A DNA stretch of 64,000 bases from positions 74,197-138,196 of the forward strand of contig NZ_QJKI01000008.1 in the NCBI RefSeq assembly GCF_003201855.1, written 5' to 3'. This DNA comes from Rivihabitans pingtungensis (lineage in GTDB: Bacteria > Pseudomonadota > Gammaproteobacteria > Burkholderiales > Aquaspirillaceae). The translations under genes and the position numbers were made by a program. Shown piece by piece: positions 1 to 8,649 of this stretch. The notes under the pieces are model-generated. The model saw only the letters and a list, made by a program, of their open reading frames with translations. It was not told where the DNA came from and made no database searches. Position 1 is the first letter of the stretch; each line of letters opens with the position of its first letter.

Positions 1-1
1 G

Positions 2-1549
2 GAAAACGCGCCGGCCGAGCTGGGGGCGTTTTTGTCGCTGCACATCATGCTGCTCAACGACGCCACCATCTCGCGCGAACCGCTGAAGGTGATTGATGCT
101 TTGCGCTGCAACGCCGAATGGGCGCTGAAAACCCAGTCTGACCAACTGGTGGCCCAGTTTGAAGACATCGAAGAACAATACCTGCGCGAACGCAAGCAGG
201 ACGTGCTGCAAGTGGTCGAGCGCATCTTCAAGAACCTGGCCGGCCAGAGCAGCGTGCTGCCGATGCCCGACCCGCTCAACGACGACGCCATCCTGATTGC
301 CCATGACTTGTCGCCGGCCGACATGGTGTATTTCAAGGATTCCAGCTACGTCGCCTTTGTCACCGACGTCGGCGGCGCCACCAGCCACACCGCCATCCTG
401 GCGCGCAGCCTGGATTTGCCCTCGGTCATCGCCACCCACAACGCCCGCCAGCTGATCAGCGAAGACGAAATCGTCATCGTCGATGGCATTCAGGGCGTGG
501 TGATTGTCGCGCCCGACGAGCAAGTGCTGGCCGAATACAAACGCCGCCAGCGCGCCTGGCGCGAAGCGCGGCGCAAGCTCTCCAGCATCAAAAAAGCCAA
601 CGCCGTCACCCTGGATGGCGCGCCCATCGAGCTGGTGGCCAATATCGAACTGCCACAAGACGTCGAAGACGTCAAAGCCGCTGGCGCGGTGGGCATTGGC
701 CTGTTCCGCAGCGAGTTTCTGTTTTTGGGCCGCGACACCTTGCCCTCAGAAGACGAGCAATTCGAAGCCTATCGCCAGGTGGTGGCCGATATGAAAGGCT
801 TTCCGGTCACCATCCGCACCATGGACCTGGGCGCTGACAAAAACCCCAAATGGTCGGTGCATGGCGTCTCGGACAACCCGGCGCTGGGCCTGTGCGGCAT
901 CCGCCTGTGTCTGGCCGAACCGCAGCTGTTCCGCTCGCAGCTGCGCGCCTTGCTGCGCGCCTCCACCCACGGCAAGCTGCGCGTGCTGTTCCCGATGATC
1001 AACGGCCTGACCGACCTCAAGCAGGCCTTGGCCCAGCTGGACCTCGCCCGCCACGAACTGCGCAGCGAAAACATCCCCTTCGACGAGAAACTCGAAGTCG
1101 GCGCGATGATTGAAATCCCCTCCGCCGCGCTGGTGATCAACTCGCTGGTCAAGCACGTCAACTTTTTCTCGGTGGGCACCAACGACCTGATCCAGTACAC
1201 CCTGGCCATCGACCGCAACGACGACGCCGTCAGCTCGCTGTACGACCCCACCCACCCGGCGGTGCTGTATCTGATTCAGCACACCATCAAGGCCGCCAAC
1301 AAGGCTGGCCTGCCGGTGTCGGTGTGCGGCGAAATGGCCGGCGACGCCCGCCTCACCCGCCTGCTGCTGGGCATGGGCCTGCGCAAGTTCTCCATGCACC
1401 CGGCCAATATGCTCTCGGTCAAGCAAGTGGTGCTCAACACCCACCTGGATCGCCTGCACACCCTGACCGGCCGTATCCTGCGCGCCGACGATCCGGATAA
1501 AATCCACGACTTGCTCCAGCAGCTTAACGCGCTGGACTGCGCCGCCTGA
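2..1549 (+). CDS. ptsI: Phosphoenolpyruvate-protein phosphotransferase (PTS enzyme I), 5' truncated by the window edge
   Basis: Enzyme I takes the phosphoryl group from PEP and passes it to HPr, the first step of the cytoplasmic PTS relay. The reading frame is open from base 2, so the N-terminal HPr-binding part lies outside the window. Visible are the phosphohistidine loop GGATSHTAILAR (about residues 114-125 of the piece from the internal ATG at 32), the PEP-barrel motifs GLFRSEFLFLGRD and TIRTMDLGADK, and the C-terminal VCGEMAGD loop with the active-site Cys. The spacing and the C-terminal length fit the family (about 575 aa complete). It ends about 70 bases before the LPS glycosyltransferase pair and is probably not co-transcribed with it. 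Confidence 0.95.
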   Translation, partial: ENAPAELGAFLSLHIMLLNDATISREPLKVIDALRCNAEWALKTQSDQLVAQFEDIEEQYLRERKQDVLQVVERIFKNLAGQSSVLPMPDPLNDDAILIAHDLSPADMVYFKDSSYVAFVTDVGGATSHTAILARSLDLPSVIATHNARQLISEDEIVIVDGIQGVVIVAPDEQVLAEYKRRQRAWREARRKLSSIKKANAVTLDGAPIELVANIELPQDVEDVKAAGAVGIGLFRSEFLFLGRDTLPSEDEQFEAYRQVVADMKGFPVTIRTMDLGADKNPKWSVHGVSDNPALGLCGIRLCLAEPQLFRSQLRALLRASTHGKLRVLFPMINGLTDLKQALAQLDLARHELRSENIPFDEKLEVGAMIEIPSAALVINSLVKHVNFFSVGTNDLIQYTLAIDRNDDAVSSLYDPTHPAVLYLIQHTIKAANKAGLPVSVCGEMAGDARLTRLLLGMGLRKFSMHPANMLSVKQVVLNTHLDRLHTLTGRILRADDPDKIHDLLQQLNALDCAA

Positions 1550-1619
1550 GGCTGGCCGCTGGCGCGGCCGCCCTATTGGGGCGGCGCGCCCTCAACCTCA
1601 AACAGGCCCTATCGTTTTC

Positions 1620-2705
1620 ATGCTGCAAGACGCCATCGACCCCGCCGCGCTCAAGCGCGTGCTGGTGATCAAACTGCGCCATCACGGCGATGTGCTGCTC
1701 ACCTCTCCGGTGTTCACCACCCTCAAGCGTTGCGCCCCACAGGCCGAGCTGGATGCGCTGGTGTACGCCGACACCGCGCCGATGCTGCGCGGCCACCCGG
1801 CGCTGAGCCAACTGTTCACCATCGACCGCCACTGGAAGCGCGCCGGCCGCTGGGCGCAGCTGCGTCACGAATGGGCGCTGTTTCAGGCCCTGCGCGCGCG
1901 CCGCTATGATTTGATCGTCCACCTCACCGACCACAATCGCGGCGCCACCCTGGCGCGCCTGCTCAAGCCGCGCTGGGCAGTGGCCCCGGCCGGCAAAACC
2001 AGCCGGCGCTTCGCCAAGGCCTTCACCCACCGCTACCCGGTGGTGGGCGGCAACCGCCGGCACACCGTCGAGCTGCACCTGGACGCCCTGCGCCGCCTGG
2101 GCCTGCACGCCAGCGCGGCAGAGCGCGGGCTGGTGCTGTGCCCATCGACCGAGGCGCGCCAGCGGGTGGACGCCAAACTGGCGGCGCTGGGCCTGCCGGC
2201 CGGGCAGTTCATCCATATTCACCCCACCTCGCGCTGGCTGTTCAAAACCTGGCCCACCACGCATATGGCGGCGCTGATCGACGCGCTGACCGCGCGCGGC
2301 TGGCCGGTGCTGCTCACCGCCGCGCCCGACCCGGCCGAACTGGCCATGCTGGCTGATATTCAAGGCCGGTTGGCGCGGCCGGTGGCCAGCCTGGCCGGCG
2401 AACTGACGCTGGAAGAACTCGGCGCCGCGCTGCAAGGCGCGCGCGCCTTTGTTGGCATGGATTCGGTGCCGATGCATATGGCGGCGGCGGTGGGCACGCC
2501 CACCGTGGCGCTGTTTGGCCCGTCTGGCGACATCGAATGGGGGCCGTGGCGCACGCCGCATCGGGTGGTGCGCGAAGACCTGCCCTGTCGGCCGTGCGGG
2601 CGCGATGGCTGCGGCGGCGGCAAGCTCAGCGAATGCCTGAGCCTGATTGCCCCGGCGCGCGTGCTGGCGGCGCTGGATGAACTGTTGCAGGAGACCGGCC
2701 GATGA
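1620..2705 (+). CDS. waaQ: LPS heptosyltransferase (GT9, WaaQ-like)
   Basis: A 361-residue GT9-family enzyme expected to transfer heptose from ADP-heptose to the inner core of LPS at the cytoplasmic face of the inner membrane. The N-terminal motif VLVIKLRHHGDVLLTSPVF and the C-terminal nucleotide-sugar site MDSVPMHMAAAVGTPTVALFGPSG are typical of heptosyltransferase III (WaaQ/RfaQ). HPTSRWLFKTWP is the family's central motif. The stop overlaps the ATG of the next glycosyltransferase (2702) by 4 bases, so the two are probably translated together. The choice of WaaQ over WaaC/WaaF rests on the HHGDVLL motif and is good but not certain. Confidence 0.88.
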   Translation: MLQDAIDPAALKRVLVIKLRHHGDVLLTSPVFTTLKRCAPQAELDALVYADTAPMLRGHPALSQLFTIDRHWKRAGRWAQLRHEWALFQALRARRYDLIVHLTDHNRGATLARLLKPRWAVAPAGKTSRRFAKAFTHRYPVVGGNRRHTVELHLDALRRLGLHASAAERGLVLCPSTEARQRVDAKLAALGLPAGQFIHIHPTSRWLFKTWPTTHMAALIDALTARGWPVLLTAAPDPAELAMLADIQGRLARPVASLAGELTLEELGAALQGARAFVGMDSVPMHMAAAVGTPTVALFGPSGDIEWGPWRTPHRVVREDLPCRPCGRDGCGGGKLSECLSLIAPARVLAALDELLQETGR

Positions 2706-3826
2706 CCCGTCTGGCGATTGTGCGGCAACGCTATAACCCCGCTGGCGGCGCCGAGCGCTTTGTCAGCCGCGCGCTGGACGCCCTGGCCCGCCAGGGCAGC
2801 CTGGACGTGACCTTGATCACCCGCCGCTGGGAAGACCACGCCGGCTACCACAGCCTGACCGTCAACCCGTTTTATCTGGGCAATGTCTGGCGCGACGCCG
2901 GCTTTGCCCGTGGCGTGCGCCAGGCCATCGCCCGCGAAGGCTTTGACCTGGTGCAGGCGCACGAGCGCATCCCCGGCTGCGACGTGTTTCGCGCTGGCGA
3001 CGGCGTGCATCGCGCCTGGCTGGCCCGACGCGGCCGCGCGCTGTCGGCGCTGGGCCGGCTGAAACTCAAGCTCAACCCCTATCACCATTACATCTGCCGC
3101 GCCGAAGCGCGCATGTTCGCCGATCCGGCGCTCAAAGCGGTGATCTGCAACTCGCGCATGGTGGCCGATGAAATCCAGCAGTATTTCGGCCTGCCGGCCG
3201 ACAAGCTGGCGGTGATTTACAACGGCGTGGACACCCAGGCGTTTCACCCCGGCCTGGCCAGCCAGCGCGACGCCGTGCGCGCCCATTGGCGCATCCCCGC
3301 GCAAGCGCCGCTGCTGGTGTATGTCGGCTCGGGCTTTGAGCGCAAAGGCGTGGCCGCCGCGCTGGCCGCCATCGCCCCGCTGGCCGGCGTGCATCTGCTG
3401 GTGGTGGGCCACGACAAACACGCCGCCCGCTACCAGGCGCAAGCGCGCGCGCTGGGCGTGGCCGAGCGGGTGATCTTTACCGGCGCGCAAAAAGACGTCA
3501 AAAGCTTTTACGCCGCCGCCGACGCGCTGATCCTGCCCACCCTGTACGACCCCTTCCCCAATGTCTGCGTCGAAGCGCTGGCCTGCGGCCTGCCGCTGTT
3601 CACCAGCACCGGCTGCGGCGCGGCCGAGTGGATTCGGTCAGGGGAAAACGGCTGGGTGCGCGATGCGCTGGACGTGGCCGGTTTCACCGCCGACATCGCC
3701 AGCTGGCTGCAAGCCCGCGCCGACTGGCCAAGCCTGCGCGCCCACGCCCGCGCCACCGTCGAGCCTTACACGCTGGAAGCGATGGCGGAAGAGTTGCTGG
3801 GGCTGTATCGGCGGTTGTTGGGGTAG
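2702..3826 (+). CDS. waaG: LPS core glycosyltransferase (GT4, WaaG-like)
   Basis: A 374-residue GT-B, GT4-family glycosyltransferase. In WaaG the reaction is transfer of the first glucose onto heptose II of the LPS core. Seen here are the N-terminal NPAGGAERF acceptor-side loop, AHERIPGCDVFRAGDGVH (close to the WaaG signature), the linker VIYNGVDTQAFHP, the donor-site YVGSGFERKG, and the EX7E-like DPFPNVCVEALACGLP. The ATGA overlap with the upstream heptosyltransferase supports a core-biosynthesis operon. The sugar specificity cannot be read from the sequence. Confidence 0.88.
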   Translation: MTRLAIVRQRYNPAGGAERFVSRALDALARQGSLDVTLITRRWEDHAGYHSLTVNPFYLGNVWRDAGFARGVRQAIAREGFDLVQAHERIPGCDVFRAGDGVHRAWLARRGRALSALGRLKLKLNPYHHYICRAEARMFADPALKAVICNSRMVADEIQQYFGLPADKLAVIYNGVDTQAFHPGLASQRDAVRAHWRIPAQAPLLVYVGSGFERKGVAAALAAIAPLAGVHLLVVGHDKHAARYQAQARALGVAERVIFTGAQKDVKSFYAAADALILPTLYDPFPNVCVEALACGLPLFTSTGCGAAEWIRSGENGWVRDALDVAGFTADIASWLQARADWPSLRAHARATVEPYTLEAMAEELLGLYRRLLG

Positions 3827-3919
3827 GCGTGTTGGAGGGGGCTAATGCTGGGCGAGGTTGAATTTGGCGTCGCCCATGCCTGGCCAATGTGCAGCGGCAG
3901 GATAGCTGGAGTGGAATAA

Positions 3920-4031
3920 GAGCCGCTCACAAAACCCTCCTGGCGTCGTTGCCCGACCTTGCCGTACTTGTTGTACTGTCTACGGTCGTGCGCCTGGCCA
4001 GGAGCGCTGCGCTGGGTTTTGTGAGCGACTC
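3920..4031. repeat. Dispersed terminal-inverted-repeat element, copy 1
   Basis: About 112 bp bounded by GAGCCGCTCACAAAACCC and GGGTTTTGTGAGCGACTC, which are inverted copies with one mismatch. No ORF of its own. Related copies lie at 26337, 37011, 40393, 54036, 60101, 60268, 63050 and 63624. The inner part (TGCCGTACT.TGTACTGTCT) is shared with the 60268 copy. It lies just outside the island, between the waa genes and the split tRNA. Confidence 0.85.
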
Positions 4032-4054
4032 GTAAGCGTCGCTAAATATCAGCC

Positions 4055-4100
4055 TGGCGCCCCCGACAGGAATCGAACCTGTAACTGCCCCTTAGGAGGG
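4055..4100 (-). tRNA. 3' half of a split tRNA-Arg(CCU), including the encoded CCA
   Basis: The minus strand reads CTCCTAAGGGG (anticodon loop and 3' stem), the T arm GGTTCGATTCC, the acceptor strand and CCA. It has no 5' half here. Joined at the core CTTAGGAGGG to the 5' half at 19972-20010, it gives a 75-nt tRNA with anticodon CCU, a GCCCC/GGGGC anticodon stem and a paired acceptor stem (two G-U). The island has therefore separated the two halves by about 15.9 kb. Confidence 0.88.
4091..4100. other. attL core of the integrated island
   Basis: CTTAGGAGGG is shared exactly with attR at 19972-19981. It coincides with the anticodon loop and 3' stem of the split tRNA-Arg(CCU). Ten identical bases is short but usual for tyrosine-recombinase crossover sites. 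Confidence 0.8.
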
Positions 4101-4173
4101 AACCAATACATCTACAAAAAACTATTGTGCCACATGTACTTACAGCGATCAAGTACGCTATCCTATCGAAAAT

Positions 4174-4192
4174 GTTCCAAAATTGTTCCAAG
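4174..4192. repeat. Island-end repeat, left (possible integrase arm site)
   Basis: GTTCCAAAATTGTTCCAAG, itself a double GTTCCAA repeat, recurs with one mismatch at 19858-19876 near attR, in the same orientation. Both copies are followed by a related tract (GGATGGATTAGAAAGGAT on the left, GGGTGGATTTGGAAGGAT on the right). Position and symmetry suggest integrase arm-type binding sites. This is inference only. Confidence 0.5.
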
Positions 4193-4235
4193 TTCCACAT
4201 TGGTGAGTTGGATGGATTAGAAAGGATAAGTCTCG

Positions 4236-5393
4236 ATGGCTGGTAAGTTGATCACTGAAAGAACAGGTGTTTCTGGTGATGTGTCCTACCTGGTGCGCAT
4301 CCGTGAAGCAGGTGTAGCTGTCAGCAAAACATTCAAACTTAAGAAAGAAGCTGAAAAATTCATCAGAGAAGTGAAGTCAAAGATTGATCGTGGTGAGTCT
4401 GTAGACATCACAAAAATCAAGAAAATGACTTTAGCTCAAATTTTTGATGAATATCTGAAGCACAACACCGTTTCAGAAGGTAAGAAGTATGACATTGAAA
4501 GATTAAAATTGGAAATTGGGAAAGTCCCTCTTTCCAACTTCAAAGCTGGTACCTTTGAGTTATACCTGAAAACCAAGCTGGAACAGATCATTCCTGACCA
4601 AGCCAAAAAGAAGAAAGCTCACCCACTTTACAAAGGTCATCAGGTTGTTGATGAAAAAACTGGTGAGTTGAAGAAGAAAACTTACAGTCAGAGTACGGTT
4701 CGTAAATATTATTACAGCATCAAAACTGCTCTGATGTGGCATGCCAAACATCATGATTACACTTTTGACCGAAAACCATTTGATGACAACCCACCTCCGA
4801 AAGCATGGGAACCAAGGGACCGGATTCTTGAGGCTGGTGAGCTAGATAGGCTACTAGATGCAACAAACAAGATGTATGTGAAGCAAGAAGAATGGAAATG
4901 CTTCATTTACTGGCAGTATTATTCTTGTATGCGTGCTGGTGAAAGTCTTCTTTTAAAATGGAATGAAATCCATTTAGATGAAGAAAATCCCCATTATTCA
5001 TACATTTTTGTTCCAAAAGAAAACACGAAAATTGCAGATAAAAAGAATGCAGAAGATCGTAAAGTTCCACTAAGACCAGAGTTTTATGACTTCATCAAAA
5101 ATCGATTGATGAAGTTGAAAAAAGATGATCAGCAACTTGTGTTTGGTGATTATTGGAAAAGTAGTTCAGTTCTTGGAAGTCGATTCAGGGTAATTTGCAA
5201 GAATGCTAAGGTTGAGAATTTTAAAATTCACGATTTAAGACATAGTGCAGTAAGTTGGTATTTTATCAATACAAGCCTAACTGATATTGAAATTAGTAAA
5301 ATTTCAGGTCACATTGAACTATCAACTTTGAAGAGATATGCAACTTTGCGCCATAGTGACATTGGTACTAAATTGTGGGCAAATGCAAAATAA
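4236..5393 (+). CDS. int: Tyrosine recombinase / phage-type integrase
   Basis: A 385-residue site-specific recombinase that would integrate and excise the island at tRNA-Arg(CCU). It has an N-terminal arm-binding region of about 70 residues, a SAM-like core-binding region (about 80-190), and a catalytic domain with Arg233 in SCMRAGESLLL, His332 and Arg335 in HDLRHSAV, His in SGHIELST and the nucleophile Tyr368 in KRYATLR. The start has the upstream sequence AGAAAGGATAAGTCTCG as a ribosome-binding site. It lies 135 bases inside attL and points into the island. A GCACC-stem terminator follows directly. Confidence 0.95.
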   Translation: MAGKLITERTGVSGDVSYLVRIREAGVAVSKTFKLKKEAEKFIREVKSKIDRGESVDITKIKKMTLAQIFDEYLKHNTVSEGKKYDIERLKLEIGKVPLSNFKAGTFELYLKTKLEQIIPDQAKKKKAHPLYKGHQVVDEKTGELKKKTYSQSTVRKYYYSIKTALMWHAKHHDYTFDRKPFDDNPPPKAWEPRDRILEAGELDRLLDATNKMYVKQEEWKCFIYWQYYSCMRAGESLLLKWNEIHLDEENPHYSYIFVPKENTKIADKKNAEDRKVPLRPEFYDFIKNRLMKLKKDDQQLVFGDYWKSSSVLGSRFRVICKNAKVENFKIHDLRHSAVSWYFINTSLTDIEISKISGHIELSTLKRYATLRHSDIGTKLWANAK

Positions 5394-5418
5394 AAAAAGC
5401 ACCTTCGGGTGCTTTTTA
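5392..5418. terminator. Bidirectional terminator after the integrase
   Basis: A GCACC-TTCG-GGTGC hairpin flanked by A and T runs. It serves the integrase on plus and the small gene ending at 5416 on minus. The same stem recurs at six other sites in the island. Confidence 0.85.
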
Positions 5419-5745
5419 TGCCTGTTTGCTTTCTTGAATCTGATTGAATTCTTCTTCTGTGATTTGCTCGCCATCAATCCACCATTCTTTATAGCCATTG
5501 CCAAATTCAACAGCAGGACCATCTTCACGATGATATTTGCCATTGATAGACCACTTTTTAACAGTACCAAGTTCTGTTTCTACAAGGTCAATAGCTGGTC
5601 CATCAGTGCGATGTAAACGGTCACTCAAAAGCCAATGTTTGTTGCCATTTATCCATTCAATGGCAGGTCCATCTTCACGATGAATCTTGCCATTTTTATA
5701 GTAAGTGGTTGTTTCTGAATTTGTGATTATTCCATTTTGTTTCAT
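5416..5745 (-). CDS. Small repeat protein with HREDGPA-type repeats, function unknown
   Basis: 109 residues from the ATG at 5745, which has a strong GGAG ribosome-binding site 5 bases upstream. A longer in-frame reading to 5793 lacks such a site. The protein holds three copies of a short repeat (KIHREDGPAIEW, RLHRTDGPAIDL, KYHREDGPAVEF), each followed by a Trp- or Gly-rich strand, a pattern found in MORN-like beta-hairpin repeat proteins of phages and plasmids. No catalytic motif is visible. It converges on the integrase across a shared terminator. Confidence 0.7.
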   Translation of the reverse strand: MKQNGIITNSETTTYYKNGKIHREDGPAIEWINGNKHWLLSDRLHRTDGPAIDLVETELGTVKKWSINGKYHREDGPAVEFGNGYKEWWIDGEQITEEEFNQIQESKQA

Positions 5746-5799
5746 ATTGTCTCCTTTGTTTTTTTCTTTCGATTGCCAGATGATAAAAATCATATAGCT

Positions 5800-6150
5800 T
5801 TAAATTTTAGAACGTTTATGATCCTTGACGGTTTTAACATCATCTTGATGAGCCAGAAATTTTTCTTCTAATTTTGCTTTTAAGAGAATTTTGTCTATTT
5901 CTTCATCGGTCAAGTCACCAACAATATCTTTAATAAATCGTTCGTATCGTTGCAATTTTGTGTAAGGGTTTTTTGTGTGTTCACTTACAAATGCTTGTGA
6001 GACACCTACCTTTTGGGAAATCTCTTGTTGTGTCATTCGTGGTCGTGTGACAAACAATCTAACTACTTCTCTGATAAGTGGTTTGTATTTTTTCGCTTTG
6101 GCAATACCACCTTTCCTTCCATTTTCTGCCATTATTTCTGAATAATCCAT
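5800..6150 (-). CDS. Small helix-turn-helix protein
   Basis: 116 residues from the ATG at 6150, preceded by AGGAG. The centre (about residues 38-62) reads MTQQEISQKVGVSQAFVSEH, a clear helix-turn-helix of the phage/plasmid regulator kind. The N-terminus ENGRKGGIAKAKKYK is basic, and a charged helical tail follows. It probably regulates island genes. A TATCATCT-type motif lies directly over its ribosome-binding site (6160-6178), which would allow autoregulation. It is the next gene downstream of the relaxase on the same strand, 55 bases away. Confidence 0.65.
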   Translation of the reverse strand: MDYSEIMAENGRKGGIAKAKKYKPLIREVVRLFVTRPRMTQQEISQKVGVSQAFVSEHTKNPYTKLQRYERFIKDIVGDLTDEEIDKILLKAKLEEKFLAHQDDVKTVKDHKRSKI

Positions 6151-6205
6151 AATTCTCCTTGCTAGATGATATTTATCTTTTAGCAAATAAAATGGAAGAG
6201 TCAAG

Positions 6206-7612
6206 TCACTTTTTAAGTTTATTATGAGTGCTGCTTTTGAAAGATTCTTTCAATTTTTTAATTCTTTCAGCAGCAACAGCAACGCCAATTTTTTGTTCGA
6301 GACTATCAGCTTGTGATTTTAAAGCTTGAGCCTTAGCAGGATTCTTACAATTACTAATTTGAGTTCTAAGATCATTCAGTTGTGATTGCATCCCACCAAT
6401 GGAACTATCGGAACTTGAACCACCAGATGAAATTATATCTGATGATGTTGGCGCATTATTAGAACCAGCAGACCCAGATTTACTACCTGATGAAGTTGAA
6501 ATACTAGCTGTAATCGGCTTGATTTCAATCTGTTGTGTATCTGATGTTGCTTGAACTGTTTTAGTTACTGGAACTTCTTTTTCAACAAGAACAGGTGTCA
6601 TACTTGTAGAACCTGAACCTCCAATACTGCCAGTTCCACCACCATCATCGGCAGGTTTTTCTCTCTTATCACCATAAACACGATCCTTGTTTTTTCTACC
6701 AAAAGGTTTAGAAATCAATTTTTTGTTGAACTCTCTCCTGGATTTTGTAAGTCTTTCAAGTGTAGCTCTTACCTTTTCAAAATCAGAATCATTTAACTGC
6801 TTTTTGAAATCAGCATTTTTTGTTTGATGATCAATTTTAATTTTTTTGAAGTCTGCACCATACTCATAAACAGGACCTTTTAGGCGAAAAGCTTTTTCAC
6901 TGCCATGAGGTTTTAGCGAAATGAATTTATTATTCACTCTTGTGATTTCTCCAAAATTCTCAAGGCAATCACATAACTCTTGTCTGCTTGAAATTTTTCC
7001 ATTGATGATCTGGTGTGCAACATAATCAGATACTTCATCTTTAGTTGGTTTATTTTTACGGAATTCATCAGCAGATTTTGAATTAGATTTTGGTAAAATT
7101 TTTCTTTCAAATTTTGATTCAGATGCTTTGATTGGATCAGGTACAACCTGGTCGTAACCCAATTGATGATTAATATAGGCATCAAAAGCATCCTTAAAAT
7201 CCTCCTTAGCTTTACCTGGCGGAAATGGGTTCATTTGGCGCGAAGTGGTCAACTCAGCCAACGGGATAACATAATTTAATTCGATGTTTCCTTTGTCTTC
7301 ATGAATATTCCAGTAATCAACATAGTTCACTCCCGGTTCAAGTCCCGCCATAAATGTTTTACGAAATGCATCAACTATTTTTTGTAGTTGTGCATCAGTT
7401 GGCTTTTCTCCATCACGAAAAGATAGAGTTCCAGAAACATATTTATGTTTTCTTTCGATGGAATCAGCGACAACAAGACATTCTTCTGCACTACCTGCAA
7501 AATCTCTGGGCTTCACACTTCTTTTAACATTCTTATGATCGAAATCACTTTTTAAGTAGTTAATTGCATCTGCAATTGAGCCAGTTCCATTATCGTTGAT
7601 TACATTTATCAT
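6206..7612 (-). CDS. Relaxase / mobilization nuclease
   Basis: 468 residues. The N-terminal third carries VDYWNIHEDKGNIELNYVIPLAELTT, which fits the relaxase motif in which a His-rich strand (H-E-D-K-G-x-x-E-L) binds the metal at the nicking site, followed by the conserved NPFPPG. The nucleophilic Tyr is probably one of the Tyr in the first 25 residues (INYLKSD), but I cannot assign it. Residues about 310-420 are low-complexity Gly/Ser, and the C-terminus is a charged helix. Its ATG lies directly against the stop of mobC upstream, as in mobilization operons. It would nick oriT and pilot the strand into a helper transfer system. Confidence 0.8.
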   Translation of the reverse strand: MINVINDNGTGSIADAINYLKSDFDHKNVKRSVKPRDFAGSAEECLVVADSIERKHKYVSGTLSFRDGEKPTDAQLQKIVDAFRKTFMAGLEPGVNYVDYWNIHEDKGNIELNYVIPLAELTTSRQMNPFPPGKAKEDFKDAFDAYINHQLGYDQVVPDPIKASESKFERKILPKSNSKSADEFRKNKPTKDEVSDYVAHQIINGKISSRQELCDCLENFGEITRVNNKFISLKPHGSEKAFRLKGPVYEYGADFKKIKIDHQTKNADFKKQLNDSDFEKVRATLERLTKSRREFNKKLISKPFGRKNKDRVYGDKREKPADDGGGTGSIGGSGSTSMTPVLVEKEVPVTKTVQATSDTQQIEIKPITASISTSSGSKSGSAGSNNAPTSSDIISSGGSSSDSSIGGMQSQLNDLRTQISNCKNPAKAQALKSQADSLEQKIGVAVAAERIKKLKESFKSSTHNKLKK

Positions 7613-8041
7613 TTATTTCTTTGTGAATTCATCAAGAAATTTTTTCTTAATTTCATCATTTTCTTTGAGAGCGATTGCCAAATCCTTCAAAAAAAGTCTT
7701 GCTTCTTGTGTAGTAAATTCTTTTGTTGAGTTTAATTTTTTTGCAATCTGATTTAATGCATTTCCACTTCTACTTAACTCTGAAAGTATGTTTCTAGTTA
7801 AATTTTTATCTTCTTGTTTTTGATCCCAGTAAAGATCAATCTTAGTTTCATCACCACCAAAAATTTTATTTCTAACGAACTGTGCAACTGAATTAAAGTC
7901 TGATTTTTTCCATTCAGATTTCAATGCATCGTGTTCAATTGGTGATAGCTTTACATCCAAAGAGTAAGTTCTTTTGAACTGATGATCATCGGCATTACCG
8001 TGACGACCTGGGTGTTTTTTTGGTTTAACTTCATTGCTCAT
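7613..8041 (-). CDS. mobC: MobC-like relaxosome accessory protein
   Basis: 142 residues. SPIEHDALKSEW followed by SVAQFVRNKIFG resembles a ribbon-helix-helix DNA-binding part, and LSRSGNALNQIAKKLN is the MobC signature (R-x-G-N-N-x-N-Q-I-A) with Ala at the second Asn. MobC proteins bind oriT next to the nick and recruit the relaxase, which is the next gene with no gap. The start has a GGAG site (minus strand AAAAGGAGCAGAC). Expected in the cytoplasm in the relaxosome. Confidence 0.82.
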   Translation of the reverse strand: MSNEVKPKKHPGRHGNADDHQFKRTYSLDVKLSPIEHDALKSEWKKSDFNSVAQFVRNKIFGGDETKIDLYWDQKQEDKNLTRNILSELSRSGNALNQIAKKLNSTKEFTTQEARLFLKDLAIALKENDEIKKKFLDEFTKK

Positions 8042-8074
8042 GTCTGCTCCTTTTCTTATTGTTGTTGAGCTTTT

Positions 8075-8200
8075 ACAGGGTTCTAGGGCAGCGCCCTAGC
8101 GAGAGATAAATCCATCGGTTAAGCCCATTTATGGGATTAAGCCCGTATGGTTTATTAGTCTCGCTTTTTTGGATTTTAAAAAAATCACTCTTTTCAAGTT
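8075..8200. other. Candidate origin of transfer (oriT)
   Basis: A gene-free stretch directly upstream of mobC. It holds a perfect hairpin CTAGGGC-AGC-GCCCTAG (8083-8099), then a direct repeat TTAAGCCC (about 8119 and 8139) around CCCATTTATGGG. Inverted repeats beside relaxosome genes are typical of oriT. I recognise no published nick consensus, so the assignment rests on position and symmetry. Confidence 0.45.
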
Positions 8201-8331
8201 CCTTAATTTTATTCTACAAAATTAAAATTTAATGTCGAATTTTTTTGTAAAAGTCGATAGCAGATAAAATCAGAATGCTCTCTTGCTTTTGCTTTCCGAT
8301 TTTGTAGGATAGTAAAAACAAGGAGATAATT

Positions 8332-8649
8332 ATGAAAGGATGCCAAAAGAAAACTGCATTTATTCGCAATGAAGATGCTGAGTGGATTAATGATTTTTTG
8401 ATTGGTGCAGGTCAATCCGATAACTTCGGAATGGTTGTTAGAAATGCAGTTAGTGAGTATGTGCAGAGAAAAAAGCAAGCTCGTGCAGCAGTTTACTTCA
8501 AGTTCATTGGTGAAGAAAATTGCAAAATATTGGAAGAGTATGCAAATGAAACTGGTGTGGATTTAGAAAAATTAATCAAGGATACCTTGATACAAAAATC
8601 AAAATTTGTTGCAAAACAAAAGGAAAATCATAATGATAATAACAATTGA
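8332..8649 (+). CDS. Small protein, possible ribbon-helix-helix type, unknown function
   Basis: 105 residues with ribosome-binding site AAGGAG 6 bases before the ATG. The N-terminal KKTAFIRNEDAEWINDFL and the following VVRNAVSEYVQRKKQAR resemble a plasmid-type ribbon-helix-helix layout (strand, helix, helix). This is only a shape argument. The C-terminus is Asn/His-rich and overlaps the next gene. It heads a three-gene plus-strand operon divergent from mobC/relaxase, with the oriT candidate between, which suggests a role in mobilization or its control. Confidence 0.55.
   Translation: MKGCQKKTAFIRNEDAEWINDFLIGAGQSDNFGMVVRNAVSEYVQRKKQARAAVYFKFIGEENCKILEEYANETGVDLEKLIKDTLIQKSKFVAKQKENHNDNNN

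Noticed and set aside
4055..4100. Group I intron in tRNA-Arg(CCU)
   Set aside because: Such introns exist in some bacterial tRNA-Arg(CCU) genes, but the insert here is about 15.9 kb with an integrase and att cores.
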